A DNA stretch of 14,133 nucleotides, from contig JAPLNJ010001233.1 of the NCBI GenBank assembly GCA_026692885.1, positions 1 to 14,133 of the forward strand, in the 5' to 3' direction. Below, piece after piece: positions 6,139 through 12,537 of this stretch (position 1 is its first letter; the number at the start of each line of letters is the position of its first letter). Position numbers and translations under genes: made by a program. The notes under the pieces are model-generated. The model ran no database searches, had not been told where the DNA came from, and was given only the letters and a program-made list of their open reading frames with translations. The DNA comes from Planctomycetota bacterium. Its GTDB lineage: Bacteria; Planctomycetota; Planctomycetia; Pirellulales; Pirellulaceae.

Positions 6139-7524
6139 CTACAACTGCCACGGCGCGCGTAGGGGTCGATCGAGCATTCGGTTGGCTTCGTCGTCGTTGA
6201 CGAACTGTTCCTGGACCGGATCCCACTGCAGTTTGCGTTTCAGACGCATGGCGATGTTGCCCAGGTGACAGACGGTCGCCGTGCGATGGCCGGCTTCCAC
6301 GGGTGCGATCGGGTCGCGGCGGCTCTTGACGGAGTCCACAAAGTTACGGACGTGATCCGGGATGTGGTACTTGCCCGACTCCTGCTGTCGCTGGGGATTG
6401 CTGACCGGCAGGTGGATCTCGTGGGGACCGATGACCGAGGTTTTCAGTGAAGCGGGATGGGTCTGCACGCCCGAGTAGCCGTACTCGACCCAGCCCTCGC
6501 TACCTTCGAAGCGGGTTCCGAAGCCCGGCTTGGCGGTCTGACAGATCAGCTCGACGCCGTTGGCATACCGTGCCCGGAAGTGGACTTTGGTGGCCGTGTT
6601 GTACAACCCGCCTGGGGGTGGCCACTCGCCGCCCAGATCCGCGATCTCCAAGGGGCCGGTCTCGTCCGTGCCCAGACCCCATTGTGCAATGTCGTTCGAA
6701 TGGGCGCCGAAGTTCGTTACCTGCCCGCCGGAGTAGTCCAGATTGAAGCGGAACCTGTACAAGCAGCGATCCTGGTGGTACGGGACCTGCGGCGCGGGGC
6801 CGAGCCACAGCTCGTAGTCGAAGCCTGCGGGCACCGGCATCGGCTGCCAGCCCGGCCCCGGATCCACGGCGTTGTTTTCGGCCACCTGGGCAATGATCCG
6901 CTGGATCTTCCCGATCCGGCCGTTGCGGACCAGTTCGCACGCGAAGCGGTTGGCCGGGCTGGACCGATAGTGGCTGCCCGTCTGCAGAATACGCTTGTGC
7001 TCGCGTACGGCTTTCACCATCGCTTGTCCCTGACGCACGTTCAACGACAGCGGTTTCTCGCAGTACATATCCTTGCCGGCCTTGGCGGCCGCTACGACCA
7101 TCAGACCGTGCCAATGGTCGGGCACCACGATGGCCACCGCATCGATATCTGCGCGGCCGAGGACCTCGCGAAAATCGTGGTATGCGTCGCAGCCTTGGAA
7201 ACTTCCCGAGGCCTGTTTGGCGGCGTAGAACGCCTGGACTTTCTCCTGGGCCGGCTTGCGCCCCAGGAATTGCTCCGGGGTCTTGTAGCCGTAGCTGGCG
7301 GTATTCACGTCGCATACCGCCACGACCTGGACGTCTTCCTGTTGGAGAAAGGCCGGCAGATCGATCGTGCTTTGGTTGCCGTTACCGATGAAGCCGATGT
7401 GAATGCGATTGCTCGGCGCATGGGCACCCAAGACCGAAGCCGGGACGTAGTAGGGCGCGCAGACCGCTGCCCCTACGGCCGCAGCTGTGGTCTTTAGAAA
7501 CGTTCGACGGGATGAACTCTGCAT
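6139..7524 (-). CDS. Tat-exported Gfo/Idh/MocA family oxidoreductase
   Basis: This is a 461-residue NAD(P)-dependent sugar dehydrogenase-like protein exported folded by the Tat system. The start at ATG 7524 has GGAGG 7 nt upstream. The in-frame ORF extends to 7680, but that part lacks a ribosome binding site. The N-terminus carries SSRRTFLK (residues 4-11) and a hydrophobic stretch ending near 33. The Rossmann motif IGFIGNGNQ is at 43-51 (G44, G47, G49). AVCDVN marks the second strand. VPDHWHGLM is followed by CEKPLS at 155-160 with the typical catalytic-region Lys (K157). The C-terminal beta-sheet domain includes GWQPMPVPAGFDYELWLGPAP, SGGQVTNFGAHSNDIAQWGL and HVRNFVDSVKSRRDP. Related paralogues are abundant in planctomycetes and are thought to act on sugars or inositols outside the cytoplasm. 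The substrate cannot be read from the sequence. It stands alone, with a Uma2 relic downstream. Confidence 0.93.
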   Translation of the reverse strand: MQSSSRRTFLKTTAAAVGAAVCAPYYVPASVLGAHAPSNRIHIGFIGNGNQSTIDLPAFLQQEDVQVVAVCDVNTASYGYKTPEQFLGRKPAQEKVQAFYAAKQASGSFQGCDAYHDFREVLGRADIDAVAIVVPDHWHGLMVVAAAKAGKDMYCEKPLSLNVRQGQAMVKAVREHKRILQTGSHYRSSPANRFACELVRNGRIGKIQRIIAQVAENNAVDPGPGWQPMPVPAGFDYELWLGPAPQVPYHQDRCLYRFRFNLDYSGGQVTNFGAHSNDIAQWGLGTDETGPLEIADLGGEWPPPGGLYNTATKVHFRARYANGVELICQTAKPGFGTRFEGSEGWVEYGYSGVQTHPASLKTSVIGPHEIHLPVSNPQRQQESGKYHIPDHVRNFVDSVKSRRDPIAPVEAGHRTATVCHLGNIAMRLKRKLQWDPVQEQFVNDDEANRMLDRPLRAPWQL

Positions 7525-8060
7525 GGCAAATCCTCCGAGGCAAGCAACAAGAACGAACCGGTAGCGTGACTCCCCGCAACATTGTGTGCCAACCGGACGA
7601 GAAACACAAATCGGTACGCCCCGTGGATACACCCTGTGGAATTTTTCGGCTCTTCGCCTAGGCTCGGGGACGTGCCACACCGATAGAGTCCGACCGCTAT
7701 GCCTTCCGCGGGCCTTGGGCGAGCGGCAGGAAATAACTTACCCGTAGGACGGCCCTCCGAGGCCGTCTGGTAAACCAACCTGCGGGACGCAGTGGACGGC
7801 CTCGGAGGGCCGTCTTACGGGAAGACCATCCTACATCGGGTTGGGTAAGTTATTATTTTTCCACCCTTCCCGGCTGCCGCACTTCAGCCGCACAATCGTT
7901 CACGCAACGCCCGTTCGAGGGTCTCAGGGATCTCGGTCATTCGCGTTCTGCTCGAAAGAGGGTCACGGCTCGGGATACGAAGTACTGGTCCAGCCAACAC
8001 CATAAAGTCTGCTCTACAACGAGCTCACGGAGTCATTTACTGACAGGCACGAACTGAGAA
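7525..8060. other. gene-poor region, left half
   Basis: This 536-bp stretch contains the leader of the oxidoreductase gene (7525 to about 7680) and the palindromic element at 7732-7854. The rest, 7855-8060, holds only very short frames, for example 18 codons at 7884-7940 on the minus strand. I see no supported gene or RNA there. Confidence 0.5.
7732..7854. repeat. 123-bp nested palindromic element (MITE- or REP-like) PR3
   Basis: The outer ends aataacttaccc (7732-7743) and gggtaagttatt (7843-7854) are perfect 12-bp inverted repeats. Inside, 27-bp arms at 7741-7767 and 7795-7821 pair with one mismatch (core ggccctccgaggccgtc). The 27-nt centre contains a further 5-bp hairpin, ctgcg-gga-cgcag (7780-7792), and tggtaaacca (7768-7777). 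The right side carries a 24-bp segment between ccc/ggg triplets that the left side lacks. No open frame is inside. It fits a small non-autonomous mobile or extragenic palindromic element. No clear target-site duplication is visible. Confidence 0.75.
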
Positions 8061-8258
8061 TTATATACCACATCCAGCCGCAAGGGACACACTTCCGCTA
8101 TCCACGGGGTTGCGTTTCTTGCTGGGAGTCGCCATAATTTCGAGCCAGCGGCGGTAGGCTTCGTCTCGGTCCGGCCCCAGGGGTGTTTTTACCTTTTTGA
8201 TGTAGCTGTACCATCCCTTGCGGGCTTCCTAGTACCAAGGTTCTGCCTTCCGTCTCAT
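8061..8258 (-). pseudogene. decayed N-terminus of a planctomycete tyrosine recombinase (phage integrase family)
   Basis: From ATG 8258 on the minus strand the frame reads MRRKAEPWY, TAG (8229-8231), EARKGWYSYIKKVKTPLGPD, RDEAYRRWLEIMATPSKK, and ends at TAA 8061. Many planctomycete integrases open with a K-P-W-[YF]-x-x-A-R-K-x-W-Y-V-x-I block, then LGPDRDEA-[FY]-RRWHELM, so the match is distinctive. The internal stop replaces the residue after PWY, and homology fades near residue 55. The core-binding and catalytic domains (R...H-x-x-R...Y) are absent. It lies 68 bp from a broken tRNA-Lys, the classical target of such enzymes. Identification is by pattern memory, not by alignment. Confidence 0.6.
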
Positions 8259-8326
8259 GACTTTACCCTCTGATTCTGGATCAAAACCTCAATTGATCGC
8301 AGATCAGATCGACGTAAAGCAAATCA

Positions 8327-8364
8327 GGGGTTGTAGCTCAGTCGGTAGAGCAACGGACTTTTAA
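8327..8364 (+). pseudogene. 5' half of tRNA-Lys(UUU), broken at the anticodon loop
   Basis: ggggttg (acceptor strand, 8327-8333), ta, D-arm gctcagtcggtagagc, a, anticodon-stem strand acgga (8353-8357) and loop cttttaa (8358-8364, anticodon TTT at 8360-8362) match a canonical tRNA-Lys base for base. An intact gene would continue with tccgt and later a GTTCGA T-loop and caacccc. Instead the sequence reads gccatccagaccg, pairing at only 3 of 5 stem positions, and no T-arm follows. A caaccc at 8386-8391 is not placed to close the molecule. It is best read as a recombination scar or attachment-site half. Confidence 0.7.
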
Positions 8365-8376
8365 GCCATCCAGACC

Positions 8377-8479
8377 GATTCTCGGCAACCCGTAAAACGC
8401 GAGAAAACACGGCAAAATGTTGTGGTTTCTTGAGATTCTGGCAACCGCTCAAATCTTCCGTTTTCTTCCCGATTCTGCC
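8377..8479. repeat. near-direct repeats gattct(c)ggcaacc
   Basis: gattctcggcaacc is at 8377-8390, gattctggcaacc at 8434-8446 (one base shorter), and a shorter gattctgcc at 8471-8479. They begin 13 bp after the tRNA-Lys break. Spaced direct repeats next to a core site would fit arm-type integrase binding sites, but this is inference. Confidence 0.45.
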
Positions 8480-8484
8480 TTCTC

Positions 8485-8502
8485 CGGTTGTACGTACAAC
8501 CG
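8485..8502. repeat. 18-bp perfect palindrome
   Basis: cggttgtacgtacaaccg is its own reverse complement with no spacer. It could be an operator or a recombinase or restriction-type recognition site. It lies in the gene-free region beside the broken tRNA. Confidence 0.7.
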
Positions 8503-8698
8503 TCGCTGGATGAACGATTGAAGATCTCGCCCGCTCGCCTGGCACCCCGCCGACCAACGCCTGCCGGACGCATCTACGGCCCGGTCGATGATAGAACTTG
8601 GTGAACGGTTCGTCTTCGTGCCCTGTGGCATACGTTGACGGTCCTGGGCTACGCATCCGACGTTGGCGATGCCGACCTGGTACGTGAGGGACAAGTCT

Positions 8699-8744
8699 CC
8701 CTGCGGCACCTCGCAGGGGTGTAGTCTGCGGACCGCAGGTCCGC
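8699..8744. repeat. paired hairpins downstream of the radical SAM gene
   Basis: ccctgc (8699-8704) pairs with gcaggg (8713-8718), and gcggacc (8728-8734) pairs with ggtccgc (8738-8744) around a gca loop. They lie 50-95 bp beyond the minus-strand stop at 8795. No T-run follows, so a Rho-independent terminator is not supported, but the structures could stall polymerase or protect the mRNA 3' end. Confidence 0.4.
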
Positions 8745-8794
8745 GAGCCAACAGACTCAGGCCGCTGCAACGCAAACAGGACCATCGGGCGGTT

Positions 8795-9670
8795 TCAGAA
8801 ACACTGGATGATGCGATCCCGCAGCGACGTCCGCTCGGCTGCGCGCTGGACCCGCTGACCAAGTTCCGCCAAGTACCTGGATCGGGTTCCGGAGTCAAAA
8901 AGCATTTGCCGGTACTGTTCCAGCAAGTTGGGAAAGCCGTCTCGCAGCAACTGCGAAACCGCGGGCCAGACCCGGGGCCGTGGATTGAGCGCATCTACCC
9001 AGATGACTTCCACCTGAAGGTCGGCCGCTCGCTGGAACATCGCGTCCAGGGAATCTTGGCTGTCGGAGAGCCAGGGGAGTAGCGGGCCGAACATGATCGC
9101 CGTCTTCAGTCCGAGGCGGTGCGCTTCCTCCAGCACCCGGAAGCGGTCCTCTGCGCTTGCCGCTCGCGGCTCCCAATGGACCCGGAGGGCCTCGTCGAGC
9201 GTGGTCACCGTGACACCGATCCGTGCCTTCTGGCCAACAAACAGTTCGAGATCGCGAAGGACGAGGTCGCTCTTGGTCAGCACGTGGACCTCGAAACCGT
9301 ACTCCAGCAACAACTCGCAGCAGCGACGGGTCAACCTGCGTTCGCGTTCGATGGACTGCCACCCGTCACAGGCACTGCTCACGAAGACCTCACCAGGCTT
9401 CGCATGGCGGAGCTGCCGTCTGAGCACCTCGACCGCGTTCACTTTGACGTCGACGAATTCGCCCCAGGCTTCCGGATGAGGATGAAATCGCTGCATGAAC
9501 CGGGCGTAGCAGTAGACGCAAGCGTGTTCGCAGCCGGTGTAGCAGTTCAGGGAGTAGTCGCCCAAGGAGGTCCGATTCAGGATCGTCTTACAGACCGTCT
9601 CTCGGACGACGACCTGCGGCAGATCTGGACTGGCGAGCTGTTGCAACTGGGGTGTAATCTCGTCCGGCAT
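8795..9670 (-). CDS. SPL-family radical SAM protein
   Basis: This 291-residue protein belongs to the group related to spore photoproduct lyase (PA0069/Rv2578c-like), not to true SplB. The [4Fe-4S]/SAM motif is C-E-H-A-C-V-Y-C, a CX3CX2C with C47, C51 and C54, within NCYTGCEHACVYCYARFM. GEVFVSSACDGWQSIERE and LTKSDLVLRDLELF are the TIM-barrel segments typical of this group. FGPLLPWLSDSQDSL is another. The end, DRIIQCF, is not a Cys-rich extension. ATG 9670 follows taggat at 6-nt spacing and lies 9 bp after the stop of the M41-type gene, so both are probably on one mRNA. No substrate is assigned for most members. A DNA-repair role is often guessed but not shown here. Confidence 0.9.
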   Translation of the reverse strand: MPDEITPQLQQLASPDLPQVVVRETVCKTILNRTSLGDYSLNCYTGCEHACVYCYARFMQRFHPHPEAWGEFVDVKVNAVEVLRRQLRHAKPGEVFVSSACDGWQSIERERRLTRRCCELLLEYGFEVHVLTKSDLVLRDLELFVGQKARIGVTVTTLDEALRVHWEPRAASAEDRFRVLEEAHRLGLKTAIMFGPLLPWLSDSQDSLDAMFQRAADLQVEVIWVDALNPRPRVWPAVSQLLRDGFPNLLEQYRQMLFDSGTRSRYLAELGQRVQRAAERTSLRDRIIQCF

Positions 9671-9679
9671 GCAAAGATC

Positions 9680-10156
9680 CTACGGCAGCCACTGCTGCAT
9701 GATTTCCTCGACCTGCTCCCCTTCGATCGTCTCGTGGGCCAGCAGTTCATCCGTGATGGCCGCCAGGCCCGCCCAATGTTCGTCGCGATGTAGCAGCTGG
9801 TAGAGCTGCGCGGTCGCCCGTTCCAGGTAGGCCAGTCGTTGCTTCTGGTCCGGCACCACGTCCGCTGCGGCTTCCCAGGCATCCTGCCAATCCGTCGCCC
9901 ACTCAGCTACGAACCCCGGATGATGCGGTTCCCCGCGATGGATCATTTCGGCAACCGGACCGGCCAGGGCCACTAGCACCGACTTCTCGTGCTGCTCTCG
10001 TGGGGTGAAACGGCCCAGGTCCCACTCCACCTGCGTGTCCCCGAAACGCTCGGGACCATCGTCGCGATCCGGTTCGATCGTGACGGAGCGGACGCGGGCA
10101 CCGAGGTAGAGCGCCATGAAGACGTGGCCGGCTTCGTGGTAGGCAGTGGCTTCCAT
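9680..10156 (-). CDS. standalone M41 (FtsH-peptidase-like) zinc metallopeptidase domain
   Basis: This 158-residue protein has the fold of the FtsH protease domain but no AAA+ ATPase and no transmembrane segment. AYHEAGHVFMALYLGARVRSV at the N-terminus gives the HExxH zinc site (H7, H11, E8). LVALAGPVAEMIHRG corresponds to the conserved LGGRAAEE helix of FtsH, and ATDWQDAWEAA supplies an Asp (D89 or D92) where FtsH has its third ligand. ATG 10156 was chosen because the helix begins directly after it and a weak agaagg precedes it. A TTG at 10180 overlaps the upstream stop (TTGA) and would add 8 residues, so translational coupling is possible. It is flanked by a propeller gene and a radical SAM gene on the same strand with almost no gaps. 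The target protein is unknown. Confidence 0.8.
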   Translation of the reverse strand: MEATAYHEAGHVFMALYLGARVRSVTIEPDRDDGPERFGDTQVEWDLGRFTPREQHEKSVLVALAGPVAEMIHRGEPHHPGFVAEWATDWQDAWEAAADVVPDQKQRLAYLERATAQLYQLLHRDEHWAGLAAITDELLAHETIEGEQVEEIMQQWLP

Positions 10157-10176
10157 ACGCCTTCTGCTACAGGCTT

Positions 10177-11115
10177 TCAATGCTGGGGAAACCAGCCCCG
10201 AAGAAACTGTTCCTCGGTACCTTCGTAGACGGCCTCGGCCAGGTGCTCAACACCCTGCTGGTTGCCCCAGGAATAGTTGATGATCAGCCGTCCTTGGAAC
10301 TCGCAGAAGTCCAGGTCCGAGTTATTGATGTTGCGTGCGGTCGCGATCCGATGACGTTGGGCCTCCGTGAACCGCGGGTTGGCAATCTGCCGATCCTCGT
10401 CTGACGCCCGCAGGACGGGATTCAGTGAACTGAGTTCCCAGTGGATCAGGTCCTTGGATCGCACCACGTGCATCTCGTAGCTGCCGGGCAGGGCGGCGAG
10501 AAAGAAATCGTAAAACCAGCCGTCCAGATACCGCAGACAGTGCGGGGCGGTGTAGCGGTCTTTCGCATAATTGCACTCCGGCGGCGTGACGGCCCATTGC
10601 CGGAGATCCGGGGAGGTCGCAAACCTGGCAGTGAACGGTACGCCTGCCTCTTCTGCCGGCTCGCCAATCTCATACATCATCACGTAGCGGTCGCCAGCCT
10701 TGCAGATCGACGTGTTGAAGATCGTGTGCTTGGACAGGTTGAGCGCCGTATACGTGTCCCAGTGGTCCAGATCCTGGGAGACGAACATCTGGATCTTCGG
10801 TCCGTGCTGGGTGCCCGTCACGTAGACGGTGTCCCCAGCGACAAAGGCGTTGGCGAAGCACCAGCCCTGGGCGAACTCGCGCGTGGTACGGCCTGTGTTG
10901 TGCTCGACGAAATGAAAGCAGTCCTTGTTCCGATACCACTCACCGCGATACAGCTTGCCGCGAAAAACGATCGGTGCGTTTTCGACCTTGTCCACGTCAA
11001 TCGTCCCCAGCTTCTTGATTCGCGGTCGGCCGTCCTGATCCACAGGCGGCTCACTGGCCGGGGCGGCAATCGGGGACAATGACAGCAACCAACAGGCGGC
11101 GTGGATCAATCGCAT
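10177..11115 (-). CDS. secreted five-bladed beta-propeller protein, GH43/GH32-like
   Basis: This is a 312-residue protein starting at ATG 11115 (gggaga upstream) with a Sec signal peptide (MRLIHAACWLLSLSPIAAPA, cleaved near residue 19-21). Upstream in-frame codons to 11193 give no signal and are left out. Blade-like repeats carry the typical S-x-D-L-x-x-W turns: FVSQDLDHWDTYTALN, FATSPDLRQWAVTP and VVRSKDLIHWELSSLNPVL. FRGKLYRGEWYRN and DGWFYDFFLAALPGSYEMHVV lie between, and NNSDLDFCEFQGRLIINYSWGNQ near the end. This is the pattern of family 43/32/117-type glycosidase propellers. The three acidic catalytic residues cannot be assigned with certainty, so the activity is open. It heads the cluster with the M41-type and radical SAM genes, and the next gene's TTG overlaps its TGA. 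It diverges from another propeller gene at 11374. Confidence 0.85.
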   Translation of the reverse strand: MRLIHAACWLLSLSPIAAPASEPPVDQDGRPRIKKLGTIDVDKVENAPIVFRGKLYRGEWYRNKDCFHFVEHNTGRTTREFAQGWCFANAFVAGDTVYVTGTQHGPKIQMFVSQDLDHWDTYTALNLSKHTIFNTSICKAGDRYVMMYEIGEPAEEAGVPFTARFATSPDLRQWAVTPPECNYAKDRYTAPHCLRYLDGWFYDFFLAALPGSYEMHVVRSKDLIHWELSSLNPVLRASDEDRQIANPRFTEAQRHRIATARNINNSDLDFCEFQGRLIINYSWGNQQGVEHLAEAVYEGTEEQFLRGWFPQH

Positions 11116-11373
11116 GGAACAATCTCCCGATGTTTTCAAGACGCGCGAGCGTGAAGCCTTGCGGTTGCGTGCGAAAACCCCAGTTGACACCATCGCGAAG
11201 CGTTTGCCCAGGACGGTATTTCGGAGTCACCGGGCATTGACCCCGGCTGCGGAGAGCGATAGGGTGCCCGGGGCGACGCCAGCATCCTGGAGTTCGCGGA
11301 AGACCGCCGACACACATGATTAGCAGAGTCGGCGTTGTTGTCCCCGTCGATTTCCGTAGATGGAGATCACTCG

Positions 11374-12501
11374 ATGCCAATGACAGACCGACGGCGATTC
11401 TTGACCATGCTGACCGCAGCCGCCTGCGGTGCGACTAGCGGTATCCAAACGAGCAACGTACTCGGTACTTCCCCGGAGCCTTCGGTGCCGCGGCCCTGTC
11501 CTCCGACGGCGTGGAAGAAACTCGGTACGGTCCTCGCGGGCGGCGAGCAACCACTGCAGAACTTCACCTGCCCGGCTGAGCCGCTGGAAAACGGCCGTTG
11601 GAGAATCTGGTACTCACAGAGCGGCTCCCGTAACGGGTTCAACGTAGGTTTTGCCGAGGGCCGACCCGGCGAAGCTTTGTCGCGACAGTTGGCCGTGCTG
11701 AGCCCCGGTGAGCCAGCCGACGAGCCCCTGGCCATCGGAAACCTGCCGCCTGAGTGGCGTCCCGTCCAGGTCGTCTACCTCCGCTTGCGAAACGGCCACC
11801 ACCGGATCTACTTCTGGGCTCACGGTCCCGGCGTCGTGCGATACGTGGCGGCGGAGAGCGAAGACGGCCGCCGGTATCGGGTGCTCGATCCGTCGTATCC
11901 TTGTCTATACCATCCACACGATCGAGCGGTGGACGGTAAGACAGCGGCCGAGGCTGGGCTGAGGCAACTTGCCGGCAAGGCCCCCAGTCGCCCCGCGGGC
12001 GAGTCGCCTGCGCCGGCGCGGCTGGTTTCCAACGACGCCACCAACGTTTACCAACTGGATGACGGGACTTTCGAGATGTACTCGGTGGCCTTGGTCGAAG
12101 TGGGCAGGGACGATCCCCGGTACGTGGCGCATGACAATGCGGCGGGTTGGCTCCGGGTCATCGACCGGTACGTCAGCGCCGACGGCTTGAAGTGGACCGA
12201 TCGCCGCCGGGTGATCGAGCGGGACAGGCAGGACCCCGCAGACCTGCAGTTTTACTATCTCGCCGTGACCCACACTTCCCAGGGGCGGATCGGCCTGTTG
12301 GGGCATTACCGCGTCGAGGCCCAGACGATGGATCTCGAGTGGTGCTTTTCGGCGGACGGGATTACATGGCAGCGCCCGGCGCGTCGGGCCTGGCTTCCGC
12401 GCGGCCAGCGAAATGACGGACAGCATCCGTGCGGTGCTGCCAAGTTTCACGTAGTCCATAAGTCCTCCTACCCGATTGACGACTGGTGTTTCAGCCAGTG
12501 A
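11374..12501 (+). CDS. Tat-exported propeller/glycosidase-like protein, possibly C-terminally truncated
   Basis: This is a 375-residue protein starting at ATG 11374 (tggag 8 nt upstream); an ATG at 11380 is an alternative. The Tat signal is TDRRRFLTMLTAAACG. Propeller-type turns include WRIWYSQSGSRNGFNVGFAEG, RIYFWAHGPGVVRYVAAESED, GTFEMYSVALVEV, DRYVSADGLKWTDRRRVIE and DLEWCFSADGITWQRPARRAW, again like GH43/GH32-type folds. After AWLPRG the expected closing blade (with display of WWLFYTG-type sequence) is missing, and the last 25 residues look unrelated to that fold. Either a frameshift near 12400 or a real short C-terminus explains this. It diverges from the propeller gene at 11115 across 258 bp and is convergent with the next gene 36 bp away. 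The substrate is unknown. Confidence 0.8.
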   Translation: MPMTDRRRFLTMLTAAACGATSGIQTSNVLGTSPEPSVPRPCPPTAWKKLGTVLAGGEQPLQNFTCPAEPLENGRWRIWYSQSGSRNGFNVGFAEGRPGEALSRQLAVLSPGEPADEPLAIGNLPPEWRPVQVVYLRLRNGHHRIYFWAHGPGVVRYVAAESEDGRRYRVLDPSYPCLYHPHDRAVDGKTAAEAGLRQLAGKAPSRPAGESPAPARLVSNDATNVYQLDDGTFEMYSVALVEVGRDDPRYVAHDNAAGWLRVIDRYVSADGLKWTDRRRVIERDRQDPADLQFYYLAVTHTSQGRIGLLGHYRVEAQTMDLEWCFSADGITWQRPARRAWLPRGQRNDGQHPCGAAKFHVVHKSSYPIDDWCFSQ

Positions 12502-12537
12502 TCGATGACCAGCATCACGCTGGGAGGCTGCGCATCG

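Larger units (their letters stand above)
8365..8794. other. gene-poor region, right half, next to the broken tRNA
   Basis: This 430-bp stretch contains the gattct(c)ggcaacc repeats, an 18-bp palindrome at 8485-8502 and two hairpins near 8699-8744 just downstream of the radical SAM gene. Long minus-strand frames cross it, but they differ in content, lack ribosome binding sites and match no family I recognise. Confidence 0.5.

Noticed and set aside
7884..7940. 18-codon minus-strand frame beginning MTEIPETLERAL
   Set aside because: It could be the stump of a gene, but it is too short and has no clear ribosome binding site or family match.
8324..8785. 153-codon minus-strand frame between the tRNA half and the radical SAM gene
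   Set aside because: It runs through the antisense of the tRNA half, has no ribosome binding site and matches no family I recognise.
8327..8794. Intron-containing tRNA-Lys (group I intron in the anticodon loop)
   Set aside because: The break point suits such an intron, but I could not find a 3' tRNA half (tccgt stem, GTTCGA loop, caacccc) anywhere in the following 430 bp.
12502..12537. Hairpin terminator between the convergent propeller genes
   Set aside because: The ccagtgat/atcacgctgg pairing is interrupted and has no T-run.
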